Positions 11,598-20,219 of a DNA stretch of 64,000 nt are shown piece after piece. A program made the position numbers and the translations under genes. The notes beneath the pieces are model-generated. The model worked only from the letters and a program-made list of their open reading frames with translations. It searched no databases and was not told the DNA's origin. How positions within the stretch are numbered: the stretch's first letter is position 1; every line of letters begins with the position of its first letter. The DNA comes from Bosea sp. 124 (lineage in GTDB: Bacteria > Pseudomonadota > Alphaproteobacteria > Rhizobiales > Beijerinckiaceae), in contig NZ_PZZM01000001.1 of assembly GCF_003046175.1 (NCBI RefSeq), forward strand, positions 3,799,001 through 3,863,000, given 5' to 3'.

Positions 11598-12565
11598 TCT
11601 GCCCGGCAGGCACGCGGGCCAGCCTGGAGGCCGCCGTCGAGGCTGGTGCCGACGCGATCTATTGCGGCTTTTGCGACGAAACCAACGCTCGCAACTTCCC
11701 CGGCCTGAATTTCACGCGCGAGGATATGCGCGCCGGCATCGCCTTCGCCCATCGCCACGGGGTCAAGGTGCTGGTGGCGATCAACACCTTCGCGCGGGCC
11801 GGTGCGCTGGCGCTCTGGGAGTCCGCCATCGACGACGCTGTCGAGGCCGGGGCCGATGCGCTGATCCTCGCCGATGTCGCGACGCTCGACTATGCCGCCC
11901 GCCGCCATCCGCAGCAGCGCCTCCATGTCTCGGTCCAGGCCGGCGCCGCGAATCCCGATGCGATCCGCTTCTATGTCGAGAGCTTCGGCGCCCAGCGCGT
12001 CGTGCTGCCGCGCGTGCTCAGCGTCCCCGAGATCGCCGCGATCATGCGCGAGACGGCCTGCGAAACGGAGGTCTTCGTCTTCGGCGGGCTGTGTGTGATG
12101 GAGGAGGGCCGCTGTTCGCTGTCCTCCTATGTTACCGGCAAATCGCCGAACATGCAGGGCGTATGCTCGCCGGCGAGCCATGTCGCCTACAAGGAGCGGC
12201 GCGGCGAGATCGTCTCGACACTCGGCGGCTTCACCATCAACCGCTTCGGCAAGGACGAGCCGGCCGGTTATCCGACTTTGTGCAAGGGGCGTTTCTCGAC
12301 GCCGAAAGGCTCGGGCTACATCTTCGAGGATCCAGTCAGCCTCGACGCCGCGACCATGCTGCCGGCGCTGCGCGCTGCTGGCGTCACCGCGCTCAAGATC
12401 GAAGGGCGCCAGCGCGGGCGCGCCTATATCGCGCAGGTCGTGCGCGCCTTCCGACGCACCATCGCCGCGCTCGATGCGGGGATGCCCGCCCCGGTCGCAG
12501 GGCTGACGGCCATGAGCGAGGGGCAGGCCAGCACGGTCGGCGCCTATCGCAAGACGTGGCGCTAG
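11588..12565 (+). CDS. ubiU: O2-independent ubiquinone hydroxylase complex subunit UbiU (U32 family)
   Basis: A 325-residue U32-family protein. UbiU and UbiV form a heterodimer that carries 4Fe-4S clusters and takes part in the oxygen-independent hydroxylations of ubiquinone synthesis. All four cluster cysteines are present at C169, C176, C193 and C232 (GGLCVMEEGRC, GVCSP, PTLCKGRF), the same positions as reported for E. coli UbiU. The ATG at 11588 overlaps the end of ubiT by ten bases, indicating coupling. The frame is open far upstream as an antisense shadow of ubiD, so the long version is rejected. The family was formerly annotated as peptidase or collagenase, which is misleading. Confidence 0.95.
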   Translation: MELICPAGTRASLEAAVEAGADAIYCGFCDETNARNFPGLNFTREDMRAGIAFAHRHGVKVLVAINTFARAGALALWESAIDDAVEAGADALILADVATLDYAARRHPQQRLHVSVQAGAANPDAIRFYVESFGAQRVVLPRVLSVPEIAAIMRETACETEVFVFGGLCVMEEGRCSLSSYVTGKSPNMQGVCSPASHVAYKERRGEIVSTLGGFTINRFGKDEPAGYPTLCKGRFSTPKGSGYIFEDPVSLDAATMLPALRAAGVTALKIEGRQRGRAYIAQVVRAFRRTIAALDAGMPAPVAGLTAMSEGQASTVGAYRKTWR

Positions 12566-12628
12566 TCGGGACGCAGCGGCGACCGGGTTTTGGCAGCCGC
12601 CGCACACGGCCGGATGAAGGAACAGGCG

Positions 12629-13525
12629 ATGCAACTCACCCTCGGACCCGTCCTCTATCACTGGTCGCCCGAGCGCTGGCGCGATTTCCATTACCGGATC
12701 GCCGACGAAGCGCCGGTCGAGACCGTGGTCGTCGGCGAGGCGGTCTGCTCCAAGCGCGCGCCCTTCAAGCAGGACTATCTGCCCGGCGTGGTCGAACGGC
12801 TCGAAGCCGCCGGGAAGCGGGTGGTGCATGCCTCCCTCATCCTGGTCTCGCTCGTGCGCGAGCGCCGCCAGACCCGCGAGCTCATGGCGTCTGACGAGGT
12901 CATGGTCGAGGTCAACGACCTGACCTGCCTCGCCTCGCTGGCGAACCGGCCGCACGCGATCGGCCCCTTCGTCAACGTCTACAACGAGGCGACGGCCCGT
13001 TTCCTGGCGGCGCGGGGGGCGACGCATATTTGCCTGCCACCGGAGCTGCCGCTCTCGGCCGTCGGCGCAATCGCGGCGGCGCTGCCCGACACCGCGATCG
13101 AGGTCTTCGCCTTCGGCAAGGTGCCGCTCGCGATCTCGGCGCGCTGCTATCACGCCCGGGCCCACAAGCTCAGCAAGGACAATTGCCGCTTCGTCTGTGA
13201 GCAGGATACGGACGGCATGCCGGTAAGGACGCTCGACGACGCCGACTTCCTGTCGGTGAACGGCGTCCAGACGCTGTCGCATAGCTGCGCCAGCCTGCTG
13301 CGCGACATTCCGGCGCTGCGCCAGGCGGGCGTCGCCTCGCTGCGTCTTTCGCCGCAGGATTGCGACATGGTCGCGGTCGCGCAGCTGTTTCGCGATGCGG
13401 TCGACGGGCGGCTGGACACAGCGGAGGCGGAGCGGCGTCTCGGCATGGTCTATCCCGACATTCCCTTCGCCAACGGCTTCCTGCATGCGGCTCCCGGCCA
13501 TGTCCTCGTGGGGCCCGGAGCCTGA
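12629..13525 (+). CDS. ubiV: O2-independent ubiquinone hydroxylase complex subunit UbiV (U32 family)
   Basis: The partner of UbiU, 298 residues. The cluster cysteines are C40 (VVGEAVCSKR) and C173, C186 and C190 (ARCYHARAHKLSKDNCRFVC). The 13- and 4-residue spacings equal those of E. coli UbiV. The ATG at 12629 is preceded by AAGGA at good distance and the product begins MQLTLGPVLYHW, like known UbiV; upstream starts at 12590 (TTG) and 12614 are less likely. It follows ubiU after 63 bases and is the last recognisable ubi gene of this operon. Confidence 0.94.
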   Translation: MQLTLGPVLYHWSPERWRDFHYRIADEAPVETVVVGEAVCSKRAPFKQDYLPGVVERLEAAGKRVVHASLILVSLVRERRQTRELMASDEVMVEVNDLTCLASLANRPHAIGPFVNVYNEATARFLAARGATHICLPPELPLSAVGAIAAALPDTAIEVFAFGKVPLAISARCYHARAHKLSKDNCRFVCEQDTDGMPVRTLDDADFLSVNGVQTLSHSCASLLRDIPALRQAGVASLRLSPQDCDMVAVAQLFRDAVDGRLDTAEAERRLGMVYPDIPFANGFLHAAPGHVLVGPGA

Positions 13526-13547
13526 TGCGCCGGCCCAGCGGGAGGAC

Positions 13548-13922
13548 ATGATGAAGGCGGAGCGCAGCGGCGGATCGCGCCATGGCGCCGACCGCGCCAA
13601 TCCGGGCACGCAGGCCAGCGAGCTGATCGGCCGGCTGCGCCAGATCCTGCTGCCGGCCGGGGTCAACTGCACATGCCGCGATACGCTCGCCGGAGCGCTC
13701 GAACGCTTCGACCTGCTCGAGCGCCGGCGCGAGGCGCGGCGGCAGCTCGCCGAGGCGCGCGATCACAAGGAGCGGATCGCGGCGCTGCTGTCGTTCCTGT
13801 CCGATCTCGACACCGTGACCGAGGTCGAGAGCGATCGTACCGTCTTCGACGAGATGGCGCTTCTCTTCGAGGAAATCGGGCGCAGTGCCGAGGCGGGGGC
13901 GGCGGCGCTGCGCGAACTGTAG
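13548..13922 (+). CDS. Small helical protein of unknown function after ubiV
   Basis: A 124-residue soluble protein I do not recognise. It starts 22 bases after ubiV with GGGAGG in front of the ATG pair, so it is very likely in the ubiTUV operon. The middle is a charged, heptad-like helix (LERRREARRQLAEARDHKER) followed by an acidic helical C-terminal half. A CTC pair of cysteines lies near residue 43-45. No membrane segment or signal is visible. Its position between ubiV and nnrS suggests a role in the same low-oxygen response, but that is guilt by association only. Confidence 0.7.
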   Translation: MMKAERSGGSRHGADRANPGTQASELIGRLRQILLPAGVNCTCRDTLAGALERFDLLERRREARRQLAEARDHKERIAALLSFLSDLDTVTEVESDRTVFDEMALLFEEIGRSAEAGAAALREL

Positions 13923-13966
13923 CGCGGATCGCAGCCCAACCGGCGGCCATCGCGATCGGCAGATGG

Positions 13967-13980
13967 TTGCGCTTCCGCAA
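13967..13980. promoter_or_regulatory. FNR/DNR-like box in front of nnrS
   Basis: TTGCGCTTCCGCAA has perfect five-base arms (TTGCG / CGCAA) around four bases. It lies about 100 bases before the nnrS start. It is the most symmetric of the three TTG-N8-CAA sites of this block. Confidence 0.5.
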
Positions 13981-14078
13981 ATTCCCGGCGGGCATGACCG
14001 GCTAGACTTCTCCTCGTGAAGCAAGGACGCCGTCGCTGCGATGTGAGGCGCGTCCGATCGCAAGCGAGGACCACGACG

Positions 14079-15284
14079 ATGGCGCCCATCCCGAGATTGC
14101 GAGCCTATGAGGGCCCGGCGTTCCTGTCCTACGGCTTTCGCCCGCTGTTCCTGCTCGCGGGCCTGGCGGCCGGACTCACGATCCTGATCTGGCTGCCCTT
14201 CGTCGCCGGGATGCTTTCGCTTCCGACGGCCTTCCATCCGATCGACTGGCATGTCCACGAGATGCTGCTCGGCTATCAGGCGGCGGCGATCGGCGGATTC
14301 CTGCTGACGGCGATCCCGAACTGGACGGGGCGGCTGCCGGTTCAGGGCACGCCCGTGCTCGTGCTCGCCGTCGCCTGGCTCGCGGGGCGCGTGGCCGTGG
14401 CGGCTTCCGCTTGGATCGGCTGGCAGCTCGCCATGGTGATCGACGCATCCTTCATGACGCTGCTCGCGGCGGCGGCGACGCGTGAAATCGTCGCCGGGCG
14501 CAACTGGCGCAACCTCAAGGTTGTCGTGCTGATCGGCCTGTTGCTTGCGGCCAATCTCGCCTTCCATCTCGAAGCCGCGCTCGTCGGGAGCGCCGATCAT
14601 GCACGGCGCTTTGCGATTGCCGTCGTGCTCCTGCTGGTCTCGCTCGTCGCCGGTCGGATCGTGCCCAGCTTCACGCGCAACTGGCTGGCGCCGCGCGGAC
14701 CGGGCCGGCTTCCGGCTCCTTTCGGCGGCTATGACAAGGCGGTTCTGGCGGCGAGCGCGCTCGCCTTGTGCCTGTGGGTCGCCCTGCCGTCGGCCGCAGC
14801 GAGCGGGACGCTCCTGCTCGTCTGCGGGCTGCTTCATGCCGTCAGGCTCGGGCGCTGGGCCGGCGAGCGCACCTGGTGCAATCCGCTGCTGGCGGTGCTC
14901 CATGTCGGCTATCTGTTCGTGCCTGTCGGCTTCCTGCTAACGGGAGCGGCGAGTTTCGGAATGGTCGCTCCGGGTGCCGGACTGCACGCCTGGACGGCGG
15001 GCGCCTTCGGCATCATGACGCTCGCGGTGATGTCGCGCGCCAGCCTCGGGCATACGGGGCGCCCGCTCGTCGCCACGCTCGCGACGCAGATCTGTTACGG
15101 GCTGGCGGTGGTTGGCACGGTTGCGCGCGTCTGCTCGGCGCTCGGCCATGGGGCGGGCATGCTGCTGGATGTCGCCGGGCTGAGCTGGTCCCTGGCCTTC
15201 CTGGGCTTCGCAATCATCTACTGGCCGGTCCTCACCGGCGAGCGGGCCGGCACCAGGTCGGGGGCTGTGCCCAGCCAAGCCTAG
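14079..15284 (+). CDS. nnrS: NnrS family multi-pass membrane protein
   Basis: A 401-residue protein with about twelve hydrophobic helices. NnrS proteins are heme/copper-containing membrane proteins linked to denitrification and resistance to nitric oxide, usually under NO-sensing Crp/Fnr regulators. Family hallmarks are the histidine-rich HPIDWHVHEMLLGYQAAA and LLTAIPNWTGRLP segments, and conserved MSRASLGHTGRPL near the C terminus. The ATG at 14079 has GCGAGGA upstream; the frame is open from 14016. No nitrite or nitric-oxide reductase is in the window, so denitrification itself cannot be claimed. Confidence 0.93.
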   Translation: MAPIPRLRAYEGPAFLSYGFRPLFLLAGLAAGLTILIWLPFVAGMLSLPTAFHPIDWHVHEMLLGYQAAAIGGFLLTAIPNWTGRLPVQGTPVLVLAVAWLAGRVAVAASAWIGWQLAMVIDASFMTLLAAAATREIVAGRNWRNLKVVVLIGLLLAANLAFHLEAALVGSADHARRFAIAVVLLLVSLVAGRIVPSFTRNWLAPRGPGRLPAPFGGYDKAVLAASALALCLWVALPSAAASGTLLLVCGLLHAVRLGRWAGERTWCNPLLAVLHVGYLFVPVGFLLTGAASFGMVAPGAGLHAWTAGAFGIMTLAVMSRASLGHTGRPLVATLATQICYGLAVVGTVARVCSALGHGAGMLLDVAGLSWSLAFLGFAIIYWPVLTGERAGTRSGAVPSQA

Positions 15285-15421
15285 AGCCGCATGATTTCAG
15301 CTGGAATCACGAAGTGGTCCCGGCGGAAATCTGAATCGGTCTCTAATTCAAGAGTGCGAGCAGGATGGGTGCGAAAGCCGTGTCCCGGCCTTTCGCATCC
15401 CGCTCCGGGCACCGCTTGGCC

Positions 15422-15667
15422 TCAGGCGGCGCGGCTGATGCGGACGCGCCAGATCTCGGGACCTTCCGCCTGATATTCCCACTCGAACGCATCGGGGTGG
15501 CGGATATTGAACTGGTAGAGCAGCGGCCAGGGCTCGTGATTGTTGACGAGGAGGAAACCCTCGCCCGGCTGCAACTGCTCGAAGGTGCTGAAGATCAGAG
15601 GATGGCGCTGCAGCGGCGGAATCTGGCGCGTGTCGATGGTGGTCTCGGACGTGGCGGTGTCAAGCAT
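15422..15667 (-). CDS. DUF2249-type small protein
   Basis: An 81-residue protein matching the DUF2249 pattern: TIDTRQIPPLQRHPLIF, then LQPGEGFLLVNNHEPWPLLY, then WEYQAEGPEIWRVRI. Members are often found beside NnrS, hemerythrin-like proteins and Crp/Fnr regulators in denitrifiers and are thought to be redox or electron-transfer accessories; the biochemical role is unknown. The ATG at 15667 gives the bare domain; the frame is open to 15772 and a longer N terminus is possible. It is divergent from the next small gene. Confidence 0.75.
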   Translation of the reverse strand: MLDTATSETTIDTRQIPPLQRHPLIFSTFEQLQPGEGFLLVNNHEPWPLLYQFNIRHPDAFEWEYQAEGPEIWRVRISRAA

Positions 15668-15760
15668 CGGAGTCGGTTCCCCAGTTGCCGGCCCGGGCGC
15701 CTGTGGTGGCGTTCGGTCGTCGGGCCGGGCAGCCGTCCGGCTGCGGTGATCGCTATCCTC

Positions 15761-16018
15761 ATGGAAAGCCACCGCGTCTTACGCCGGCCGGTCAGCCTGT
15801 CTTTGCGGGCGCACAAACAGATCGTCGCGATTCCCGTCGTCGCGCGGCATGCCATCCCGATCCGGGTCTTCCTCAACGGCAAGCTCTGGTGTGTCGGCTG
15901 CCCGATCGCCTGCTTTCACATGGTCGAGGATGCCTGCCGCGAGCACGGAGTCAGCACTGTGGCGGTTCTGGCGACGCTGAGAGCGGTCGCGGCGGCGGCG
16001 CAGCGAGAGCCATGCTGA
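15761..16018 (+). CDS. Small cysteine-motif protein (DUF1858-like)
   Basis: An 85-residue protein whose C-terminal half carries WCVGCPIACFHMVEDACREH. This CxxCxxxC pattern followed by the HTH-like DACREHGVSTVAVLATL is typical of the DUF1858 / hybrid-cluster-protein-associated family of small redox or NO-related proteins. The start is uncertain: ATG 15761 is used, and the frame is open from 15365. It lies between the DUF2249 gene and the Crp/Fnr gene, both on the other strand. Confidence 0.65.
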   Translation: MESHRVLRRPVSLSLRAHKQIVAIPVVARHAIPIRVFLNGKLWCVGCPIACFHMVEDACREHGVSTVAVLATLRAVAAAAQREPC

Positions 16019-16041
16019 TGGCCTGTGCCGGCGGCGCGGCT

Positions 16042-16749
16042 TCAGGCTTCCGGCGACGCCGTACCCTCCGCCAGCAGCACCAGCCTGTGCGGATCGCGCA
16101 GCGTGATCCTCTGGCGCCCGCCCTCGACCATGCCGCGGGCTTCCCAGGCGCTGAGCACCCGGCTGACGGTATGGAGCGTCGCCCCCGTCATTTCCGCGAC
16201 ATCCTGCCGGGAGATCGGGAAGTCGATCTGGACACCGGCCTCGACCTTGCGGCCCGATTGCTGGGCCAGGCGCAGCAGTGCATGGGCGATGCGCCGTTCG
16301 ACCTGCTCCGTCGACATCTCGACCACGCGCAGATGAGCATCCTGCAGCCGCTGGCCGACCGTCTGCAGCGTGTTGACCGCAAGGGCCGGATGCCGGGCGA
16401 TGAGCCGGGGCCAGGCCACTGAGGGCCAAACCAGGGCGATGCTATCGACGACTGCGACCGACGTGGCCGGGTAAGTCGTCCGGCCGATGGCCATGGCGAC
16501 GCCGAACAATTCCCCGGGCGAGACGAAGCGGACGACGACCTGCTGGCCGTCCGGCGTCAGTTTGTAAACGCGCAGATGACCGTGCAGCAGGACGAAGAAG
16601 GAGTGCGCGTCCTCGTCCTGCTTGAAGACGGTTGTGCCCTTCGGATAGCGGACCGACTGCGCCTCGCGCAGAAGCTCGTCCATCTGCTCCGCCTCGAGCC
16701 CGGCAAACAGCGGGAGGTCGGCAATAAGCGATCGGTCGAGGCCGGCCAT
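16042..16749 (-). CDS. Crp/Fnr-family regulator without cysteines (Dnr/NnrR-like)
   Basis: A 235-residue transcription regulator with an N-terminal cyclic-nucleotide-binding-type domain, a dimer helix near 125-155 and a C-terminal winged helix. There is no cysteine anywhere, so it cannot hold the oxygen-sensing 4Fe-4S cluster of Fnr; the group without cysteines includes the NO/heme sensors Dnr and NnrR. The recognition helix reads GATLHTVSRVL, with S196 and R197 as in Fnr, but H193 where Fnr has the DNA-contacting glutamate. It is the natural candidate for the TTG-N8-CAA sites at 7207, 10923 and 13967. The ATG at 16749 has only a weak ribosome site; starts further upstream are possible. Confidence 0.88.
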   Translation of the reverse strand: MAGLDRSLIADLPLFAGLEAEQMDELLREAQSVRYPKGTTVFKQDEDAHSFFVLLHGHLRVYKLTPDGQQVVVRFVSPGELFGVAMAIGRTTYPATSVAVVDSIALVWPSVAWPRLIARHPALAVNTLQTVGQRLQDAHLRVVEMSTEQVERRIAHALLRLAQQSGRKVEAGVQIDFPISRQDVAEMTGATLHTVSRVLSAWEARGMVEGGRQRITLRDPHRLVLLAEGTASPEA

Positions 16750-16834
16750 CACGCGCGCCCCGCCGCAGGATCGCTGGGAAACGGCAACATCCGCTTCGAC
16801 ATGCTCGCATTCTCCTGTCCGGATACGCCGCGGT

Positions 16835-16846
16835 GGTGGCGCCACC
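16835..16846. promoter_or_regulatory. 12-bp perfect palindrome between regulator and bicupin genes
   Basis: GGTGGCGCCACC lies about 90 bases in front of the Crp/Fnr gene, in its divergent spacing from the bicupin gene. It is a possible operator. It is GC-rich, so chance cannot be excluded. No TTG-N8-CAA site was found in this 257-base spacer. Confidence 0.25.
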
Positions 16847-17006
16847 AGAGCTGTGGTGCCACAAGGCGCGCAGCCAGGTCGAGCCTCGACGAGGACAGGG
16901 TCCGATCGGTGCCGTCGCACCCGCCGGAAAGATAGTCCAATCCAGCGGGCCGGGTTTGCCTTAGCGGCCTAGCGTTCCGAAACGCGAGCGCCGGATCGCC
17001 CCGCCC

Positions 17007-17729
17007 ATGACATCTTCTGCCATCGTGATGCTTCACCGCGCCTCGGCTGCGTCCGTGTCCCTGTCGGCTCCAGGGCAGGGGCTGGGGCCTGCCGATCCCT
17101 TCGCCGCCGGTCGCGAGATCGCCTGGACGGGTCCCGCGGCGGCGGCCGGACGTGTCGAGTTCGCCGGCGCGGTCGCGATCGACTCATTTCCCCACACCGA
17201 GGTCATGATCGTGCTCGCCGGCGCGCTGACGCTGTCCGTCGAGGGCGCGCCCGCGATCTCCGTCCTGCCCGAGAGCGGCGTCGTCGTTGCGCGCGGCACG
17301 CGGCTGCGGATCGAGGCGGCTGCGGGCACGCGCTGGGCCTTCCACGCCGCGACAAGCGGGACGGGGCCTGCATCAGGCGTCACTCTCCTGAGCGCGGATG
17401 CCACTCTCTCGCCGTCGGCGCCGCCGCCGGCCGAGACGCTGATCGGGCTTGCCCCGCAATGCCGCAGCTTCAACGCCTTCACCGACGAGGCCTCGACTCT
17501 GCGGGCCGGTCTCTGGGATTCGACGCCCTACGCCCGCATCTCGCGTCCGCACAAGCTGAGCGAGCTGATGCATATCCTGGACGGTTCGGTGGATCTGACG
17601 TGCGCGGACGGCACCGTCTTCACCGTCGGTCGGGGCGACACCGTGCTGGTGCCGCAAGGCGCCCCCTGCGCCTGGGACAACCGTGTTCCTGTCGCCAAAT
17701 TCTATGTGGTGCAGGAGGCGCTCGGCTGA
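17007..17729 (+). CDS. Bicupin protein
   Basis: A 240-residue protein made of two small beta-barrel cupin domains. The first (about residues 45-110) has HTEVMIVLAGALTLSVEG; the second (about 160-235) has PHKLSELMHILDGSVDLTCADG and GRGDTVLVPQGAPCAWDN. The second resembles the cupin_3 (DUF861) group. Some metal-ligand histidines of classic cupins are absent in the second domain, so catalysis is uncertain; small-molecule binding is equally possible. Its stop overlaps the start of the following acetyltransferase (TGATG), so the two are co-translated. Function unknown. Confidence 0.8.
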   Translation: MTSSAIVMLHRASAASVSLSAPGQGLGPADPFAAGREIAWTGPAAAAGRVEFAGAVAIDSFPHTEVMIVLAGALTLSVEGAPAISVLPESGVVVARGTRLRIEAAAGTRWAFHAATSGTGPASGVTLLSADATLSPSAPPPAETLIGLAPQCRSFNAFTDEASTLRAGLWDSTPYARISRPHKLSELMHILDGSVDLTCADGTVFTVGRGDTVLVPQGAPCAWDNRVPVAKFYVVQEALG

Positions 17730-18589
17730 TGTCCGACAGCCTGATCCGGGAAGCAGCCGTCCTGCGCGACGTCGCCGCGAGCGACGCGCCGGTCTATGCG
17801 GCGCTGGCGCGCGCCGTCGGCTGGCCCCACCGCGCCGAGGATTGCGCGATGGCGATCGGGCTCGGCCACGGGCTGGTTGCGACGATCGCCGGCGAGGTCG
17901 TCGCGGCGGGGATGTGGTGGCCCTATGGCGAGAGCCACGCGACGCTGGGCATGATCATCGTCTCGCCGGATCATCAGGGCGCGGGTCTCGGCCGTCGCCT
18001 GATGCAGGGGCTGCTGGCGCAGGTGAAGGACCGCTCGGTGATGCTGAACGCGACGGCCGCGGGCCAGCCGCTCTATGAGAAGCTGGGCTTCGTGGCCTGC
18101 GGCGGGATCTGCCAGCATCATGGCGAGGTTCTGGAGGTCGCGGCGCCCCTGCTTGCGGCCGGAGCCGCGCTGCGGCTGGCGAGCGTCGCCGACATGGCCG
18201 AACTGGAGCGCCTCGACCGGGCTGCCAGCGGCCTGCCGCGCCAGGCCCTGCTGGCCTCGCTGCTGGAGCGGGGCGAATGCGCCGTGCTCGAGCGGGGTGG
18301 TCGGGCCGTCGGCTTCAGCGTGTTGCGCCGGTTCGGGCGCGGACTGCTCGTCGGGCCGGTCGTGGCAGAGAACGACGCCGATGCACGGATTTTGATGGCG
18401 CATTGGTTGCAAGGCCGGCGAGGGCAGTTCATGCGGGTCGATATCGACGCCGGCGCGCCGCTCGCTGGCTGGCTGACGTCACAGGGGCTGAAGTCGGTCA
18501 GCGACGTCGTCACCATGGTGCGCAGGAACTGGCCAACGGTGCAGGGCGCGTTGCGGCTTCATGCGCCGGCGAGCCAGGCGCTTGGTTAA
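17729..18589 (+). CDS. GNAT acetyltransferase with a second C-terminal domain
   Basis: A 286-residue protein. The N-terminal GNAT fold shows MIIVSPDHQGAGLGRRLM, the acetyl-CoA pyrophosphate loop, and YEKLGFVACGGICQH. A second half-domain (about 150-280) ends with the same QALG as its paralog at 22363-23253, with which it shares VGWPHR and MWWPxGES-A-T-GM blocks. This two-part layout is seen in the YitH/HolE-like group of unknown substrate. It is coupled to the bicupin gene and 45 bases upstream of the hydroxyacid dehydrogenase. Confidence 0.85.
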   Translation: MSDSLIREAAVLRDVAASDAPVYAALARAVGWPHRAEDCAMAIGLGHGLVATIAGEVVAAGMWWPYGESHATLGMIIVSPDHQGAGLGRRLMQGLLAQVKDRSVMLNATAAGQPLYEKLGFVACGGICQHHGEVLEVAAPLLAAGAALRLASVADMAELERLDRAASGLPRQALLASLLERGECAVLERGGRAVGFSVLRRFGRGLLVGPVVAENDADARILMAHWLQGRRGQFMRVDIDAGAPLAGWLTSQGLKSVSDVVTMVRRNWPTVQGALRLHAPASQALG

Positions 18590-18634
18590 ACAAGGCTTCG
18601 TCGAACAAGGCTTGGCTGAAAGACAGGGATTGCG

Positions 18635-19561
18635 ATGGCACTGCTTTATAAATCCGATCCGGCGCGCGGCGCCGAATGGGCCAAGATTCTGGCCGAGAAG
18701 GCGCCGGACCTGTCGTTCCGGATCTGGCCCGAGATCGGCGATCCTTCCGAGATCCGCTACTTCGCCGCCTGGATGCCGCCGGACGACCTGATGACGCAGT
18801 TTCCCAATCTCGAACTGCTGATGTCGGTCGGGGCAGGTGTCGATCATCTCGATCTGTCGAAGCTGCCGCCCGACTTGCCCATCGCGCGGATGGTCGAGCC
18901 CGGTATCGTTGACGGCATGGTCGAATTCGTCTCGATGGCGGTGCTCAGCCTGCATCGCGATCTGATCGACTATGTCGCGCAGCAGCGGGCCGAGGTCTGG
19001 AAGCAGATCCGCGTCCGTCCGGCCTCGACGCGGCGCGTCGGCATCCTCGGTCTCGGCATGCTGGGCGAGGCCTCCTGCAAGATGCTGGCGCATTTCGGTT
19101 TCCAGGTCGCTGGCTGGAGCCGCTCGCGCCGCGAGATCGAGGGCGTGACCTGCTTTGCGGGCACTGAGGAACTGCCGGAGTTCCTGGCGCGCACCGACAT
19201 CCTGGTCTGCCTGCTGCCACTGACCGACGAGACGCGCGGCATGCTCGGCACCGAGCTCTTCGCGCAATTGCCGAAGGGGGCGAAGCTGGTCAATACGGGG
19301 CGCGGGGGCCATCTCGATCAGGATGCGTTGCTGGCTGCTCTCGATAGCGGCCAGATCTCGGCGGCGGTGCTCGACGTCACGACGCCGGAGCCGCTGACCA
19401 GGGGGCACCCGCTCTGGAGCCATCCGCGCGTGCTGGTCACGCCCCATATCGCCAGCATGACGCAGCCGGAAACGGCGGTGGAGGTGGTGCTGGAAAACCT
19501 GCGCCGTCATCACGCCGGCGAGCCGCTGCTCGGCCTCGTCGATCGCAAGCGGGGCTATTGA
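18635..19561 (+). CDS. D-2-hydroxyacid dehydrogenase (glyoxylate/hydroxypyruvate reductase A type)
   Basis: A 308-residue NAD(P)H-dependent reductase of 2-ketoacids. The Rossmann motif is GLGMLGEASCKML near residue 135. The substrate arginine is in NTGRGGHLDQDAL, the acidic partner in VLDVTTPEPL, and the catalytic histidine in TPHIASMTQPETA. The short N-terminal domain is typical of the GhrA subgroup. It follows the GNAT gene closely and probably belongs to the bicupin-GNAT operon. The true substrate is unknown. Confidence 0.9.
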   Translation: MALLYKSDPARGAEWAKILAEKAPDLSFRIWPEIGDPSEIRYFAAWMPPDDLMTQFPNLELLMSVGAGVDHLDLSKLPPDLPIARMVEPGIVDGMVEFVSMAVLSLHRDLIDYVAQQRAEVWKQIRVRPASTRRVGILGLGMLGEASCKMLAHFGFQVAGWSRSRREIEGVTCFAGTEELPEFLARTDILVCLLPLTDETRGMLGTELFAQLPKGAKLVNTGRGGHLDQDALLAALDSGQISAAVLDVTTPEPLTRGHPLWSHPRVLVTPHIASMTQPETAVEVVLENLRRHHAGEPLLGLVDRKRGY

Positions 19562-19739
19562 GGCGGGTCGATGCGGACCGGCGGCGCCAGCCGCCGGGCA
19601 AAGCATGATCTGCTGCCGGAGCAGGCCAATAGGGCAGGGGATGTCGTGGCGGGCGGCCAAGCCCGTGCCGACGACCATACGCGGCGTTCTAACCTTCGCA
19701 GCGAGGCGGAAGCGCCGTCAGCGGAGGTCGAATCGGACC

Positions 19740-20171
19740 ATGCATGAGCCAGCGTTGCACGAACCCATATCGGAAGGCGGCGTCGCGCTGTTGCGGGAGC
19801 GTGCGAGCAACGGCATCCGGCGCGCGCTTTGCCATATCGAGCGAAACTTCACCGACGCGATCTATCTGGAGGATCTCGCGGTGCTGGCTGGCTTGAGCGT
19901 CTGCCGCTTCGTGACGGTGTTCAGGCGGCAGGTCGGGCTGACGCCGCATCGCTTCATCTGCCATCGCCGCATTGGCTATGCGAAGCGGCTGCTGCGTGAC
20001 GGCGTGCCGATGGCGCTGGCTGCGTCGGAGGCCGGCTTCTTCGACCAGAGCCATTTCTCGCGCCATTTCAAGAATATCTGCGGGGTTACACCCGGCCGCT
20101 ATCTGCGCGAAGGCGATCAGGCGCCGAAACGCCGTCCCGAGCCTGCGGCCTGTCTCCAGTCCGTAGCCTGA
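19740..20171 (+). CDS. AraC-family regulator (DNA-binding domain only)
   Basis: A 143-residue protein holding little more than the double helix-turn-helix of AraC proteins: IYLEDLAVLAGLSVCRFVTV, then RRIGYAKRLLRDG, then FDQSHFSRHFKNICGVTPGRY. No sensory domain is present. The ATG at 19740 follows GGAGG at a rather long distance; the frame is open from 19605. It stands directly before the aminotransferase gene (48 bases) and may regulate it. Confidence 0.85.
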   Translation: MHEPALHEPISEGGVALLRERASNGIRRALCHIERNFTDAIYLEDLAVLAGLSVCRFVTVFRRQVGLTPHRFICHRRIGYAKRLLRDGVPMALAASEAGFFDQSHFSRHFKNICGVTPGRYLREGDQAPKRRPEPAACLQSVA

Positions 20172-20219
20172 CCTTCCTCATCTCACGAAGCCGACATTCT
20201 CCAGCAGGAGCCTTAACCC

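Noticed and set aside
9677..12565. 962-residue frame ending with UbiU
   Set aside because: Only the part from 11588 is UbiU. The rest is antisense to ubiD and overlaps ubiT in another frame, so it is not a fusion protein.
15285..15421. Possible repeat or small RNA after nnrS (GATTTCAGCTGGAATC)
   Set aside because: The inverted repeat has mismatches and no T-run follows; I could not support a terminator or RNA gene.
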